The notes beneath the pieces were generated by a model, which was given only the letters and a program-made list of their open reading frames with translations, was not told the DNA's origin and made no database searches. 64,000 nucleotides of DNA from contig JAJNNX010000022.1 in the NCBI GenBank assembly GCA_023159155.1, positions 62,001 through 126,000 of the forward strand, in the 5' to 3' direction. The position numbers were made by a program, and so were the translations under genes. Source of the DNA: Ustulina deusta. Taxonomy: Eukaryota; Ascomycota; Sordariomycetes; Xylariales; Xylariaceae. Of this stretch, positions 11,505 to 23,772 are shown in pieces (position 1 is the stretch's first letter; each line of letters begins with the position of its first letter).

Positions 11505-12552
11505 CCTCTGCAAATGACTACCGCCAATCCGAATCTCACGAATCCAACATCTCAGCTTAAGTTCCCCTAGTTCATTTTATCGCCACGGACATCTAAGATT
11601 TTGGGAATATAGGGCACAATGGTAGTGCCACATGGGAAAATCTGGGGTATCGCTAGTATCAGTGGGTGGCTGGGAGACGAAATATATCCCTGTTGGGTGA
11701 ACTAGCATACGGGAATCGGCACACACACAAACCCAGCGCTAGGCCCGAATGAGGCCCATTATCTAGGTGACTTTAATACACTGCATCCACACTATTTGAG
11801 CTTACTTGGTGTTTTAAGTGTTCATCTGAATGCAAGTGCCTTTCTTCATCACCTCTACAGCCGCAGCTTTCTTTCTCTTAAGCCGGCAATTACCCTACCC
11901 CCCCTCGGTATCTACACCAAGCGGAAACGAAGCGATCAGTACGCTTCGCAAATTTACAGCTCGGATGAATGCCAGCGCGAAGTAATGGCAACCTACCTTC
12001 GTGTTTTTCATTGGCTGATTGAAAGCAGCAACAACGAACGGGAAATTATCTAGGCGTGCGCGGAAAATACCCAATAATGAGAACTATACCGCCGCATAAG
12101 AATATGGGTTATGCTACAGACGACCATAGAAATCAGGCCGGTTTGGTCTTCATCTGTAAAATTAATAAGTCATGCCTCTTAAGAGCGGATTCTATATCCC
12201 CAGTACCTGCGGAAATACCCCAACTAAGTCGCTACCTTGGGTAAGTAGGGATTGAGGATGAGACGCGTGTGTGCCTGAAGAGCTAGGTTGCTCGCAAGAC
12301 GGTGTTTCGATGGTCGATGCCTCGTCCACGATATAACATGAAGCTAGGTAGCTTATAATATCAGACTGCGCTTCCTAACGTTCAATATCGCCCGTGCGTG
12401 GATGTTCATTCTTTTCATTGATCCTTCTCACACAGTAAGTTTTGCGCTCATTTAAGCTTAAGATCTAGCAGTATATACATCCAAGTTCCGGGTAGCAGAT
12501 TGAGTAAGGCCAACCACCATAACAGGAAAGATGAAGAAAATAGCGTCTAGCT
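11505..12552. other. Intergenic, no gene seen
   Basis: Roughly 1 kb between two convergent genes. The ORFs at 11796-12053 and 12056-12244 have no recognisable family features and unremarkable composition. Confidence 0.55.
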
Positions 12553-14175
12553 TCAAGAAGCAGCGTTAACCATAGTTTCGGGTGTCATCGTTTTGGTGGT
12601 TACCCCGGCGGAATCCCCACAGATGATTCTTTTCGCCCAGTGAATCTGCTCCCAGTCAATTTCTTTGATCTTTAGGACCGTATAAGTCCAGCCGATAGCC
12701 GCCTTAGTGTCCTTAATTGGCTTGCACACACACCAGCAGAGCCTTGGCCCGCCACAGGTGTCCAGGAACGCTGAGCTGTCCTTGTCAAGCTGGCTGTCGA
12801 TTCTCCAGTTCGTGAGTGTGGCAGCCGGGTATGGCTGCTGGTCCTTAAATAAGTCAACGAACTGGAAATGCTGCTTCCGGGATAATGTCTCGCGGCTGGA
12901 ATATGTGACTCGAGCGTACAATTCAAAAACCACATTCTGCTGATGGTTGAAACAACACGCTGTCTGACTTATCATCGCACCGATTCGGAAACAAGTGCGA
13001 AGCAACATATCGGAGGACATGCCAGGGACTGAAGGTCGATCCCGAACTTTGCCAGGGAATGGTGGTCGAACAAATGCAGTCAATGGCCCTGCTTCATCTG
13101 AATAGTGCCCAATATTGCCGGGACTCTCCGTATACATGACCATGTTTACACACTTGGAAGCTTTTATCTCAGGGGGGGAATCAATGGATGGAGTTTCCTG
13201 AAGTGTGTTCGCATTGGCCAACACAGCATTCCAATCAACATCTTCATCTAGAAGGTCTTCCGAAGCATCGCTTTGTCGAGTTTCAGGCCCATGCTCTATC
13301 CCAGCAGCATTGGGATTAGCTTCCTGTAGATCAGGAGGAGAACATTTTAGAGTTGGGTCATATTCCCCGGCTGATTGTGATTCATGGTCCCATCCCTGTA
13401 CACTCGAAGGAGGTATGTGGTTTTCCGTGACAGATCCTGGGGGATAGGTGAGAAGCTGAACCATATCCTCCTCTGCAATGTCATCGTCTAGAGGATACGA
13501 GTCGCTCGAGTCGTCACTAAGAATTGCATTGTGAATATCACTAGCTACTGCTAAAGGGGCAATTCCATTTCTGCACAAAGCTATTCCACTAGAAGATACG
13601 CGGGTAGAGTGAGGTGTCAACTGTTCAATAGTAGTAGTGGAAACTTGGATTTGGGCACCGGGCTGATAGCCTGGAATATGACCAGCACGCGCGAGGAAGG
13701 AGATGACATCCTTTTTTCCAGTTGAAATGAGGCCCTGAGTCTCGGTTATCGGCTTCGTCGCCTTGAACGAGCGGAACGAAGTTGGCGTCTGCGTCAGTGT
13801 GATCGGGAGTTGTTTGGCGCTTGCGGGATGGTCACTGTCAGTTGCTGTCTTAGACCGTTTGCCCCCTGGCGTCTTGACATGCTCAGCTGTTCGTTTTCTG
13901 CAGATCTTGGATGCGGTGTGAAGAGCTGGATGCGCCGCACCAAGTGAGACATTACCAAGGTTCCAATGTCCTGTAGCCACGGATTCCTGACGATTGATAG
14001 GAGCGAAGGTAGTTGGTACTGGCGACGACGCCCTGGTCGCGGCGCTACTAATGTCGACTTTAGTGAATAGATCTAGTTCGAACCGTGGTTCATTTTACCT
14101 GATGGGCTCAACCGTAGTGTCTGGGACTAGGTGCTCTGCCAGTTTTTCCGTCCGTGGTTGACTGGTGACGCCCAT
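12553..14175 (-). CDS. Hypothetical protein, acidic middle and conserved-looking C-terminal domain
   Basis: The large frame 13980-12553 has no ATG at its 5' end. An upstream exon 14175-14099 starts ATG (MGVTSQPRTEKLAEHL), then an intron 14098-14048 (GTAAAA donor, TTAG acceptor), then exon 14047-12553. The result is 523 residues in frame (EPIS|SAATRASSP). I do not recognise the family. The N-terminus is basic with a possible nuclear signal (KICRKRTAEHVKTPGGKRSK). The middle is Ser/Asp/Glu-rich. The C-terminal 200 residues look folded: PPFPGKVRDRPSVPGMS, LLRTCFRIGAM, FELYARVTYSS, HFQFVDLFKDQQPYP and Trp-rich ends. This pattern of beta-type segments is the part most likely conserved among fungi. 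A nuclear role is a guess from composition. Confidence 0.7.
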
Positions 14176-14920
14176 TGTGGTCGTTTTCGCGACTTTTAAG
14201 TTAATACTAGATAGTAGCTACACTTTCAAATAAATATACTGTTGATTTGGAATATTGGGAGTTCTCCGTTCTATCCGTAAAAGACGAACATATATCCTTG
14301 AGTTTTAAGGATGGATAGTATCTCGGGAGAGAGCAAGAGTGGAATGGGGAATGCCTACAGGCACTACAAATCAGAGCGTTTCTATCTTGGGTACATGTAT
14401 TTAGTGTTAAGTTCCCTTCAAGATGCACCTTCGCATTTTCTACCTTTCTCATGAGCAAGTGCAGCGTCAGTTTCAAGAACTTGTACTTTCCATAACCACT
14501 TGAGGGATGCTTCCAATGACGCCTATACTTAGGTACTTACCTAGGTAGGTTTAGCTCCATAGGTTGTGTACTTAATGCATGTATCAGATTTATATATTAA
14601 AAGGTATTCACCCCTCACCATATCCGCGTACTGACTTGGGAACCCCCACCATCCAACCTGGTCACACCCCTCGGCCTCCATAGCCTCGATCACTACCTAG
14701 GTAGGTACCTACTACAATGTACCAAGGTTAGGTGGGCTGGGTGGCTTAGGATCCATACATGCTTCCTGGGGTATCCGATATATCTAAGCTTCACAATTAG
14801 GTAGGCAGTGACTGAGTACATGTAAGTACGTCATCACTCTTGTGCTCTTATTCTTGGTTCTCTCATGGTATATGTATGGCCCTAGTACCAGCCTTATCTC
14901 ATACAGTACCTACCCGACCT

Positions 14921-14930
14921 AGGTACCTAC
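14921..14930. repeat. TAGGTACCTA palindrome
   Basis: Perfect 10-bp palindrome, one of several similar copies in this intergenic region; the neighbouring copy is at 15011-15024. Confidence 0.7.
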
Positions 14931-15010
14931 GTAAGGGCCTATCGAACTCCCCGTGGAACTGGCAGGGAGCTTTAGGTACGGTGTATCTGAGTCCGTAGAT
15001 GTACCTACAC

Positions 15011-15024
15011 TACCTAGGTACCTA
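15011..15024. repeat. Overlapping palindromes TACCTAGGTACCTA
   Basis: TACCTAGGTA and TAGGTACCTA overlap here, the same arrangement (in reverse order) as at 37147-37160. Confidence 0.7.
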
Positions 15025-15300
15025 TACGAGTCACCCCGCGATAATTAATTGCTCCTGGGCATTACAGCCGCGTCACTGTCTACACACCCATATCCATATT
15101 CCTGACCATCGTCCATCTGTTCGCAGCCCTGCGGCGCCTGTCTAGCCTGGTTCACCCCGCTCAAGTTCCTAGCCCGCTTTTGCACCGTCGCAGAGTGTCC
15201 CCGACAAAATCTCTCTCCAAAATTACAGCACCTCAGACACAAACTACCGAACAAGTTCGCAGCCTGACGTCACTAGCCCAACCAGCGCTCTGCACTCGCC

Positions 15301-16938
15301 ATGTTCTCGCAGGTAGGTCCGCCTTCCTCTGGCGTCCTCCATGCGCCTGAACGCTTCCAGGTTGTCTAGCTTGTCTAGGTAGCCCCTCGATGTAGATATT
15401 AGGGCCACTGTGGCGTCGCGATCGATATGCTGCATGCTAATTTCTGATACAGAAGAAACCCTACTCGGCTGTCACGGTCACAATCGAGCGGCTTACTAGT
15501 GAGGCTTTCGACGAAGATGACCTTAGTGGCATTCCCGACCTTGTTGAGGTCATTAAGCTGCAAGCATCTGGTCCCGCCGAAGCTGCGCGTGCTCTTAGGA
15601 AGAAGCTGAAATACGGAAGTATTCATCGCCAGATAAGAGCTCTCATCCTTTTGGATGGCCTGATCCAAAATGCCGGTCCGCGCTTCCAGCGTACATTCAT
15701 CGATGAGCCACTTCTCGAACGCCTGCGGGTCTGTGGAACTTCAGACTTGTCAGATCCCGATGTGCGAAAGAAATGCTCTGAATTGTTCCGAAGCTGGGCA
15801 GCCGAGTACCAGAACACTCCGGGTCTGGAGCGTGTTGCTAGGCTATACAAGGTTAGTACTTCATGGTCGGCGAACTGCAGGAGTGGCCAGCGTTGATTTC
15901 GTTAGGAACTTCCTCGTCGGAAACAAGTGGTCACTCAAGATAAATCTAAAGTGCTTCGTGAGACGGAGCAAGATCCTTTCCGTGACTCGGAGGATGAGGC
16001 AGAGCAGCGCAAATCTTCTCCGCCTTCGCAAACTTCCCAGGCCTCATCTTCGCGACCACCCGTCTCGTATCCACAACCGACCCAAACTATTCAGTCATAC
16101 AGCCATACGAGGTCAGCATCTGGCTCTGGATCCTTCTTCTCGAGTCCCTCTAAAGATAAGAAAAAGAAGGACAAGAGCAAGAAGAACGCTAGGCCTTTCA
16201 AACTAGAAGCCGAGAAGGAATCCATGAAGACTGCGATCGCGGAGTCCTCAATCGCAGCCACGAATCTCAACAATGCTTTGCAAAGCATCAACAGAGAGAA
16301 GGAGCGGATATCTGAGAATGCTGTGGCTGTAGAGCGTTTTGAGATCTGCAAGAAACTGAGGAGAAAAATCTTGCGTTATGTAGGCACGCCGATTATTGAT
16401 TATCCTGGGCTTGGCTGATTGAAACAGATTCACTACGTCGAAGATGAACAGTGGCTCGGGGGCCTGCTTCATGCTAATGATGAACTCGTTGTAGCTCTAA
16501 TGACATTCGAGCAACTAGACCGCTCGATTGATGCGGATAGCGACTCCGAAGACGAACTAGCCGAGCAAGCACATCTCTACCGCAGTTAGTAACCCTCAAG
16601 TTCTCTAACCTACCAGGAGGGTCTCATTTTGCTGACTTATCCTAGTGGCCGCCGAAAAACATAAGCAGTCAACGTCACCGACAGACCCTGCTTCTCCCTC
16701 AAGCCCTGTTGCCGATATGGCTGGGCTAAGTCTCAATCCTAGCATCTCATCTCGTCGCTCAGCGCCCCCGAGGCCTTCTCCCCCCTCCAAGCTCCCGGCC
16801 CCCCCTCGCCCACTCTCTCCACTCTCACATCGTGGCGAAGTTGACGAAGATTCCGCAGAAGAAGACGAGAATGACCCATTCGCTGACCGAAACGCGGTCG
16901 AGACCCCTATGGTGGAAAGGGGAGAGCCCAGGTGGTGA
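15301..16938 (+). CDS. LSB5: LSB5-like VHS-domain protein
   Basis: Five exons (15301-15312, 15453-15851, 15906-16379, 16428-16584, 16646-16938) give 444 residues, all joins in frame. The first exon is only 12 nt (MFSQ). Residues about 5-140 form a VHS/ENTH-type helical domain: VTVTIERLTSEAFDEDDL, then ALRKKLKYGSIHRQIRALIL, then LDGLIQNAG and ELFRSWAAEYQNTPGL. A Ser/Pro-rich linker with a Lys-rich patch (KDKKKKDKSKK) and a helical GAT-like region (residues about 220-340) follow. The Pro-rich tail carries PSPPSKLPAPPRPLSP, a candidate SH3 ligand, and a DPF motif. Yeast Lsb5 links endocytic cargo and ubiquitin to the actin regulator Las17, so a role in endocytosis at cortical actin patches is inferred from family. 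Confidence 0.9.
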
Positions 16939-18469
16939 TTTCTTAGATTAGAACCGTTCCTTCAAGCCAATTGCTAAGCCGATGGCGAGCTTTTTGCGTC
17001 TATTGCGGGAACCATCTCGACGACAGTTTAGTGGGATGATCTTTAAGATCCTGGCCCTAGAATGGAACTGTGCCATATGCGGTGAATATACCCAAAACAC
17101 TCAGGTGATTTATTACTTATCATCTTGAAGTTTCTGTGTTTGGTTTGGCTTGTGAGTGCTGCCGGCACGGTTAATCAGCAACTAGTCTACTTTCCGTACT
17201 GATGGTAGGAAAATACGTGTATTTCCTCAGACGAGTGGTAGCGTTGTTGTTACGAGACGGCAGGATTTCCCGTAACAACAACCACCAGCATCTTTGTGAA
17301 GGGAAGCCGGAATAGCTTGTTTCCCTGTAATGTAAGAAAGACCTTGCAGGAAGCCAGCATGGGGACCGTGAGGGCAAACGCGACCAATCCTATCGATATT
17401 CCTACTAGGCATGTCGGTATCGTAGTATATTATATTACCTTTAAATGATAGGCCGGGACCTTGGCACAGCCTCAATGACTCAGCGGAAGATGCCGACAAG
17501 TAGGAGTGTTCTGGTTGGACCATTGGAGTTTGAAAAGGTACTTGGGGCTATACTATGTAACAGAATGTCCTGCATGTCTCCCCTCACCAACCAGGAACGG
17601 CGGATGAAGGCTCAGACAGCAGGCCGGTCGGTAGCGAGCTTGATCCCAGTCCATGCTGGCCTCCTCGTACCCTTCAACTGTTACAATTATTTTTTTTTCT
17701 CTCCCTCACATATATATACCTATATTGTTTTTTCTTCTTCTTTTCCACTTCCATGCTTTCTTCTTAACAGGATTGGTACCCAAGTCACGTGTATTGGCAT
17801 CTCGTACCCCCGCTTTAACCCCTAACTTACATAACCTACCCGGTTGGGTACATGCACCTCCCGATTGTAGCGTAAGTAGGTCGGTATTATTTATTGTTCC
17901 CTTACCTAAAGTACAGCGCGACAGCTGTCCAACGAAAAAGTTACTCCACCTGCCTACCTACGCAGTAGATAGAACCTACCAGCACCTGCATCAGGCCAGG
18001 AATGACACTTCACCATCCCATGCATTGCCCTCGTCTGTCGGTCACGTTTTGCTGATTCACCATCACCTGTTCATCAATCGTGCTCCCGACGTGGATATCT
18101 GGTGTCGAAGGCGGGCTAACAAGCAACCAACCTCTCGCCCACACAGCTATAGGATTTTTTATTTATTTTACTTATTTGTACTTTTTCTTAACTCAGCTTG
18201 GCGAGACAGAAACGTCACAGCCAACTTGGCTCAATTGATCCCGGATCCCCAACGAAACTGCTTGCTGCCTGGGTATCCGTAGTAGGTAGATACTGCTTTG
18301 CCACCTCCTACGCAATACCATCGCTCTTCTTTCCCAGGCACTCATACATAGAATCACTACTGTCCCTCCTCTCGATCTCTCCTTCGTATAGCGAGGCCAG
18401 TGAACGACACCCTCGTCACCAAGAGTCCTTCAATCGGCTTGATCAGGCATTAGGGCCTCCTCCGTCTAG
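16939..18469. other. Intergenic, T/CT-rich promoter toward 18470
   Basis: About 1.5 kb without a supported gene. The second half is pyrimidine-rich and probably is the promoter and long 5' leader of the CCCH gene. The 209-codon frame at 17653-18282 lacks protein-like composition. Confidence 0.5.
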
Positions 18470-20446
18470 ATGGCGACGTTATCCGGTATGGTAAATGGGC
18501 GTGAGCCTTCCGGTATCGCCGGACGAGCGTTAGCTCAGCTAGGTCTTTATCAACAACTGGATAGCGAGAGAGATAGTCTTTTGCAAGTGAGTATTCTCGA
18601 AATGATGACCATCATCGCCATCAATTATTCCCTCCCCCTCCCCCAACAGACTGGCCCTTGCGACCGGGCATAATAACCTGTTCAAGATGGGGACAGGCTT
18701 GCAGCTGACATATTGTGATAGGCTATGATTCAAAAAATCGATAGTGACGCAAGAAGAATATCAGACCTTGAGCTCGACCTCGAGGCTCAAAAACAATCCC
18801 GAGCCCATTATCAATCCAGGACCATGGCCCTTGAGGCTGAGATGCAGCTCATAAACTCAAAAGTTGTGCGTTCCAACCTGTTATGTCGACACGCCTCCTT
18901 CCATGTAGTTAATCCCGCGTCGTTTTAACCTTTGCTACAGAACAATGGATCTTTCGCCGTCGTACTGATTGATGGCGACGGAGCAAAATTTCGAGACGAA
19001 TTTATCCGTGATCATGAGCAAGGTGCGGTGAAAGCCGCTTGGAGGCTGAAAGAAGCAGTCAAGGAGGCCAACTTCGGTCATGATATGCCTATTCTAGTCA
19101 GGGTCTATGCGAATCTCAACGACCTAGCCAAGTCACTGCGTATGTCTGGTGTCATCGACTATGATGAGAGTCTACGTATTTTTGCCGAGCAGTTTACCAA
19201 TACCCACGCCGATTGTGACTTCATCAATGTTGGCAAAGGAAAAGAAAACGCCGATTCTAAGATAAGACGTGAGTTACTGTGGCGCTTGAAGTCCAAAAGG
19301 GCGGACCAAGCTGACGCTGACATACAGGGCTGCTTGATCATTATCACAAAAATGCGCAATGCCAGAAGATATTTATTGCTTGTTGTCATGACAATGGTTA
19401 TCTTCATGACCTTCGTCAATATGCGGGTAGTGCAGACAACAAGATATGTTTGATTGAGACTACACTTGCAGAGCCAAATTTCAGGTCCCTTGAATTCCCG
19501 ATTCTGCGTTTCGATAGTGTCTTTAGATCCGAGCCTTTAAACAACGAAACTAAACGCGGAGCTCAAGTTTTCCCATTTAGAACTCGTTCCCCTACCCAAA
19601 TAACTCCAGGACCGATTGGCCGACCAATCCAGGTTTCGTATTTTCCTTCGGAAACCATCTCCCCCGAAGAACAGGAGCAACGACGGCCCACACCCTCGAC
19701 GAGCTCTGTAGCAGCATCTCCGGTTCAAACCACGAGTGATCCTACCACCATCACAGGTGATCGATTGCAAGCAACGTCTTCGCCACCAGGAAAATCACCG
19801 GCTCAGTCTCAAGTAATTACTCGGCCATCAAATATTATTAGTTCAGGCAATGGCGGTACCTCAATTAGCTATGCTACGGCGGGTGGTACTACCGATCACC
19901 AAAATGTCACTGTGAAACTCGCAAAACCCAAGAGACAGACCAAATATGCATATTACAATGCGGATAAATATCGCATAGACCCTCCCACCCAGCACCCCCC
20001 TCGGACTCCAGCACAGGCAACGTACCAAAATAAATTTCAAGCTATCAAGCCTTTGGTCTTTTGCAACGACCACTATCTAAAGGGAAGATGCAAGCGAGGT
20101 GTGAACTGCGATAAGGAGCACGAGGTAGAGTTGACGACAGCGGAAGTGGCTATTCATCGTTACAAAGCCCGAACCAGTTTATGCCCTCAAGGGCCGCTCT
20201 GCACAGATTACGACTGTTATCTCTCTCATCACTGCCCTCGACCACTTTGCGCACGAAACGAGATGTGCCCATTCTACCATACCGTTAATTGGGGAGACCT
20301 ACACTATACCAAAGAACAGCTGCAACCTAAGTAAGTGAAGCCTGTTGCGACAACTTCTTCATGCCGTTCCCCTTTGCGAGCATTTGCGCCTAACATGAAA
20401 CAGGACGAAATGGGGTGAGGGCGATGATTTCCCCGAATACTTGTGA
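18470..20446 (+). CDS. CCCH zinc-finger protein of the fungal VLIDGDG family
   Basis: Five exons (18470-18586, 18722-18865, 18941-19268, 19328-20330, 20404-20446) give 544 residues in frame. The N-terminus is a short coiled coil (IDSDARRISDLELDLEAQ). A globular alpha/beta domain follows with FAVVLIDGDGAKF and, after the splice at 19268/19328, RLLDHYHKNAQCQKIFIACC and HDNGYLHDLRQYA. A disordered Pro/Ser/Thr linker leads to Cys-His motifs near the C-terminus: CNDHYLKGRCKRGVNCDKEH is a clear CCCH finger, followed by C-x5-C-x4-C-type clusters (SLCPQGPLCTDYDCYLSH and CPRPLCARNEMCPFYH). The last exon adds TKWGEGDDFPEYL. The IDGDG domain resembles a NYN/PIN-like nuclease fold, but that is only a resemblance. 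RNA binding is inferred from the CCCH fingers. Confidence 0.86.
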
Positions 20447-21354
20447 AGCACACTTGCTTCATCTAAGTTTCTCGACACACTCACTAAAGGGACTGGTTCA
20501 TAGAATCTGGCGTGTCGTTCTATATTATACACTATTAATGCATGATCCGGTTTCTGGGGAGAGTGCCGTTGCGGGGAGGAAAAGTGGCTTCGGATGGGAT
20601 CAGGCCACTTCGCGTCAGCTGATGGTGGTTGCCTGCATACTTTGGGACACAAGAGTTGACGCATCTGTCGTCGTTCTACGTGATCGGCCGATGATTGCGG
20701 CGGTCGGATGGGATGGGATCAAATCCTCAGAAAGAGACAAAAAAAAAGCACAAAAAGATGGAGAAAAAAAAATCAAGAAAAAAGCAGGGAGGGAAAGGAA
20801 AGGAAAGGAGGGCAAAGCGGTGGATAGTGCAGAACTACCCAAACCCCACCAATGTGGGCTATCGTCAGGTGCACCGAGATCTTCGCGCATATCTCATCTC
20901 ATCACTAGTTTCAATTCGTCGGGGTGTATGCTTTACAGCCCTCCTGTTCATAAACATTTCATTTATTGCCTGATATCAATAGGTAGCCACTCGTTCATAG
21001 TTTACCAATTAACTACAAGCCACTCGTTTACATATAAGAACTCCCATCCTGACGAGGCCTTGGACAGGGACACACAGGAGTGCAAAGGGCGTTTTGATGC
21101 GACTTGAATTGAAACAGCCCTCATACAGGAAATATGCTATAGTATGCTAATCCAAACAACGCCTTGCTACGCCAACCGTGTAGGTCTAAACAAGAGGGTA
21201 TAACACACGGAATGCAGAACCAACCGCCACGAACCAAGCATAACCAATCCGTTACTTAATATCATAAGTCACCGCCTTCCTCAAAATATATCCCTAGGCC
21301 AGAAAATGGGATGACGCTATAAGTGGTGCGTAGAACCGTGCTGGGATTTTAAAC
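20447..21354. other. Intergenic between convergent genes
   Basis: About 0.9 kb. It contains a purine-rich A/G tract at about 20735-20815 (runs of A with GGAAAGG). The 230-codon frame at 20415-21107 overlaps this low-complexity run and is not protein-like. Confidence 0.55.
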
Positions 21355-23772
21355 TCAGCTCCACCGTTCTTCCATCTCTTCCGCATTTCTAACGCCGTCC
21401 TCGCCCTCGCGCTCCTCGACGGCCTCTAGCAACTCCTGCCGCAGCGCCTGGCTAAGCTTGTCGAGGATCCATTGCGCTTCGTCGCGTGTGTCCATGAGAG
21501 GACTGAGGTGGCCGACCCACGACCACTGCGGCCTGGCCTGCTGCCGCCGATCACCAATTGTACCCCCGTCAATCCCGCGTCCTTGGGTCGGTTGGCGCGC
21601 TTGGTCGTTGTCGTCTGGGCGCGGCGTCTTTGTTGGTTTACGGTGTGTGGATGCGTCGCTCTCGTCTTCGCCGATCAGGCGTAGGAACCACGCCCTATTG
21701 CGTAAATCAGTCACTCAGATCATAGGTACGGGCAACCCGTCACAATCGCGTGTAACGAGCATTAGTGCGAGCGTAAGGAAACAAATCAACACTCACCACT
21801 CCTGGTAGGTGTATTCCCGCGGTGGCGTGTGTTGTAAGTGTTGCGATACACGTCTAATCTCGTTAATGAGCACAAGGCGGTATTCAGCACGAGTCTTAGG
21901 GAATTCGTCGGGGATGCCTTTCCCACCTAATGGCTCTATCCTCTTCTTTTCAGGGTGTGTAATTTTATCCTTGATGCCCTTTAGTTTTGACAATGCGCTG
22001 TTTCGTATGTTCGCGCCTTTAGATCGTCCTGATGATGGGTCCCGAAAAGCTCCAGGTTCAGTGCGAGCTCTTTCTTCATCGTTACCCTGACCTTCTGGGG
22101 AGCATGATCTGTCATCTATTGATTCCTCCTCATCCTCCTCGTCCTCCTCGTCTCCATCAGAATGCGGTTGAGCGGCACCGAGAAATCCCGGAGGTGACTC
22201 ATGAATTTCCACGTCAGTGAATAGCAAGCCAAATGACAACTTCGATAGAAAGTGCTTGATATCCATCTTGTAGCCACGCTCTCCAGGAAGGATGGTAATA
22301 TTGCCAAGCAGCACGGTAGCATCTCGAATTCCCTTTACTACGGTGTCCCCAGCGTTTGAAATGAGGACAGTCAAAGTAGGTAAAGCCAGGAGTGACCAAA
22401 AAACGAAAAAGGCTTTGGCAGCATTTGACAGTGGAGTGATGTCGCCGTATCCAATGGTCGTCATTGCTTGGAACGAGAAGTAAATACCGTCAAAGTAGCT
22501 CCAGTTCTGATACGGAGCCTCGCATTCTTGAAATACCTTTGCGCCGACAAGCCAGAGCACCGCCCAGGTACCAGTTGACACACCCATTGCCATCCACCTA
22601 CGCTTAGTCGAGGCCTGGATCTGAATTTTACGCATCAAATGAAATTCATTATGACGACGTTCTAATTCCGCCTGAGCTGGATTCTGCAAAGGTTGATTCT
22701 TCAAGTCGGGGTAGTAACCGGCGTCTTTCTCCGTGATAGGCTCAAGGACTTTTCCCTTGTTACTTCGCATGAGGCGTCGAACAAGCTGGCGTCGCTTCTT
22801 TTCAAGCACCCGAGCATCTAGCCTACTCTTTCCCCTGTCCAACATAAGGCTACGAATAGAGCCAATGACAAGACCGAGAGTAGTGATGCCAATTAAAGCG
22901 TAAGGGATCATGAGGCCTCGGCCAAGCTTGGTTTGGAGGGATACATCCCCGAGGCCTACCGTGAATAAAGTAACATCAGCCCAATACACGGCATCAAGGT
23001 AGAGCCAACCTTCAATGTGAGAAAATATCAAAGCGCCGATAAGTAAGTACATAAGGAATAGGATTGTTTGAAGCATGAGGGTCCTCTGGCTCGCGGTGAG
23101 TTCAAAGTCGCGAGGGTAATGGCCTGCATGTGCACCCCAAATAGTAATGACCATCAGAGAAGCGACAATAAAATAGAGTACAGCAGCAAATAAACCGTAA
23201 TAAAAGGCCTGTGACCAGACATATTCATTTTCGGGCTGCCGGAGCAGTGGGCCACTAGCCGTACCGCATAGCGCGATGAGTAGGATAGATGACATGTACC
23301 ACCCGACAATCGTAATAGGCTGTGCGATAGAAAAGCGTACTCTCTTGGTCATGTTGAGCAGGAGGAAGAGGTTTGCAATGATGGCAATGACGAGTTGGAC
23401 GGCGTTGATAGCGAGAAGCCATGGCGGGTCATCGATGAAGACCGCCTTGGTGATGTCTGATCCGGGGACGAGGTGTTGACGCCAGGACTCGACAAGGGCG
23501 CAGATGGAGAAAGCCGATGCCACTGGGCCTAGAGTGCCTGCGATCATGGGGAAAGCGGCCGAGGCAAACCACCAACGGCTGGATTGGTTTCAGTCATCAG
23601 CTGTGTCTCGTCGCATATGCCTTGAATCAGCAACCTACGCGTGATCAAGATGGACCTCTTGAGCATGAAGGGCATGATCGTCTTCATATCCACCTTGGTC
23701 ATTGTGGCCGAGGACATCGTCCACCACTTCGGTATGTTCGGCTATATTTTCGTTGAGATTTGCATCTTCCAT
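21355..23772 (-). CDS. TOK1: TOK1-type two-pore outward-rectifier potassium channel
   Basis: Three exons, 23772-23639, 23578-21797 and 21694-21355, give 751 residues. The joins DHA|RWWFASAAFP and EW|AWFLRLIGED are in frame. Fungal TOK channels have eight membrane segments and two pore loops in one chain and carry outward K+ current at the plasma membrane. Both selectivity filters are present: TVGLGD (residue about 255) and TIGYGD (about 420), in the contexts WADVTLFTVGLGDV and FSFQAMTTIGYGDITPLS. Hydrophobic helices before the first pore (for example AVQLVIAIIANLFLLLN and ALIGITTLGLVIGSI) fit the TOK topology. The N-terminus is acidic and cytosolic. The long C-terminus includes a Glu/Asp run (DGDEEDEEDEEESIDDRS) and a basic Lys-rich patch. 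The start METhionine at 23772 opens the frame MEDANLNENIAEHTE. Confidence 0.93.

Larger units (their letters stand above)
14176..15300. other. Divergent intergenic region with AGGTACCT motif clusters
   Basis: About 1.1 kb between divergent genes. Repeated words such as ACCTAGGTAGGTACCT occur at about 14534, 14695, 14918 and 15011. The CT-rich stretch just before 15301 resembles a fungal 5' leader. Confidence 0.6.

Noticed and set aside
17653..18282. 209-codon frame upstream of the CCCH gene
   Set aside because: Composition follows a pyrimidine-rich leader; no homology-like motif and strand composition typical of a promoter.
20415..21107. 230-codon frame after the CCCH gene
   Set aside because: It runs through an A/G low-complexity tract giving a Lys run; not protein-like elsewhere.
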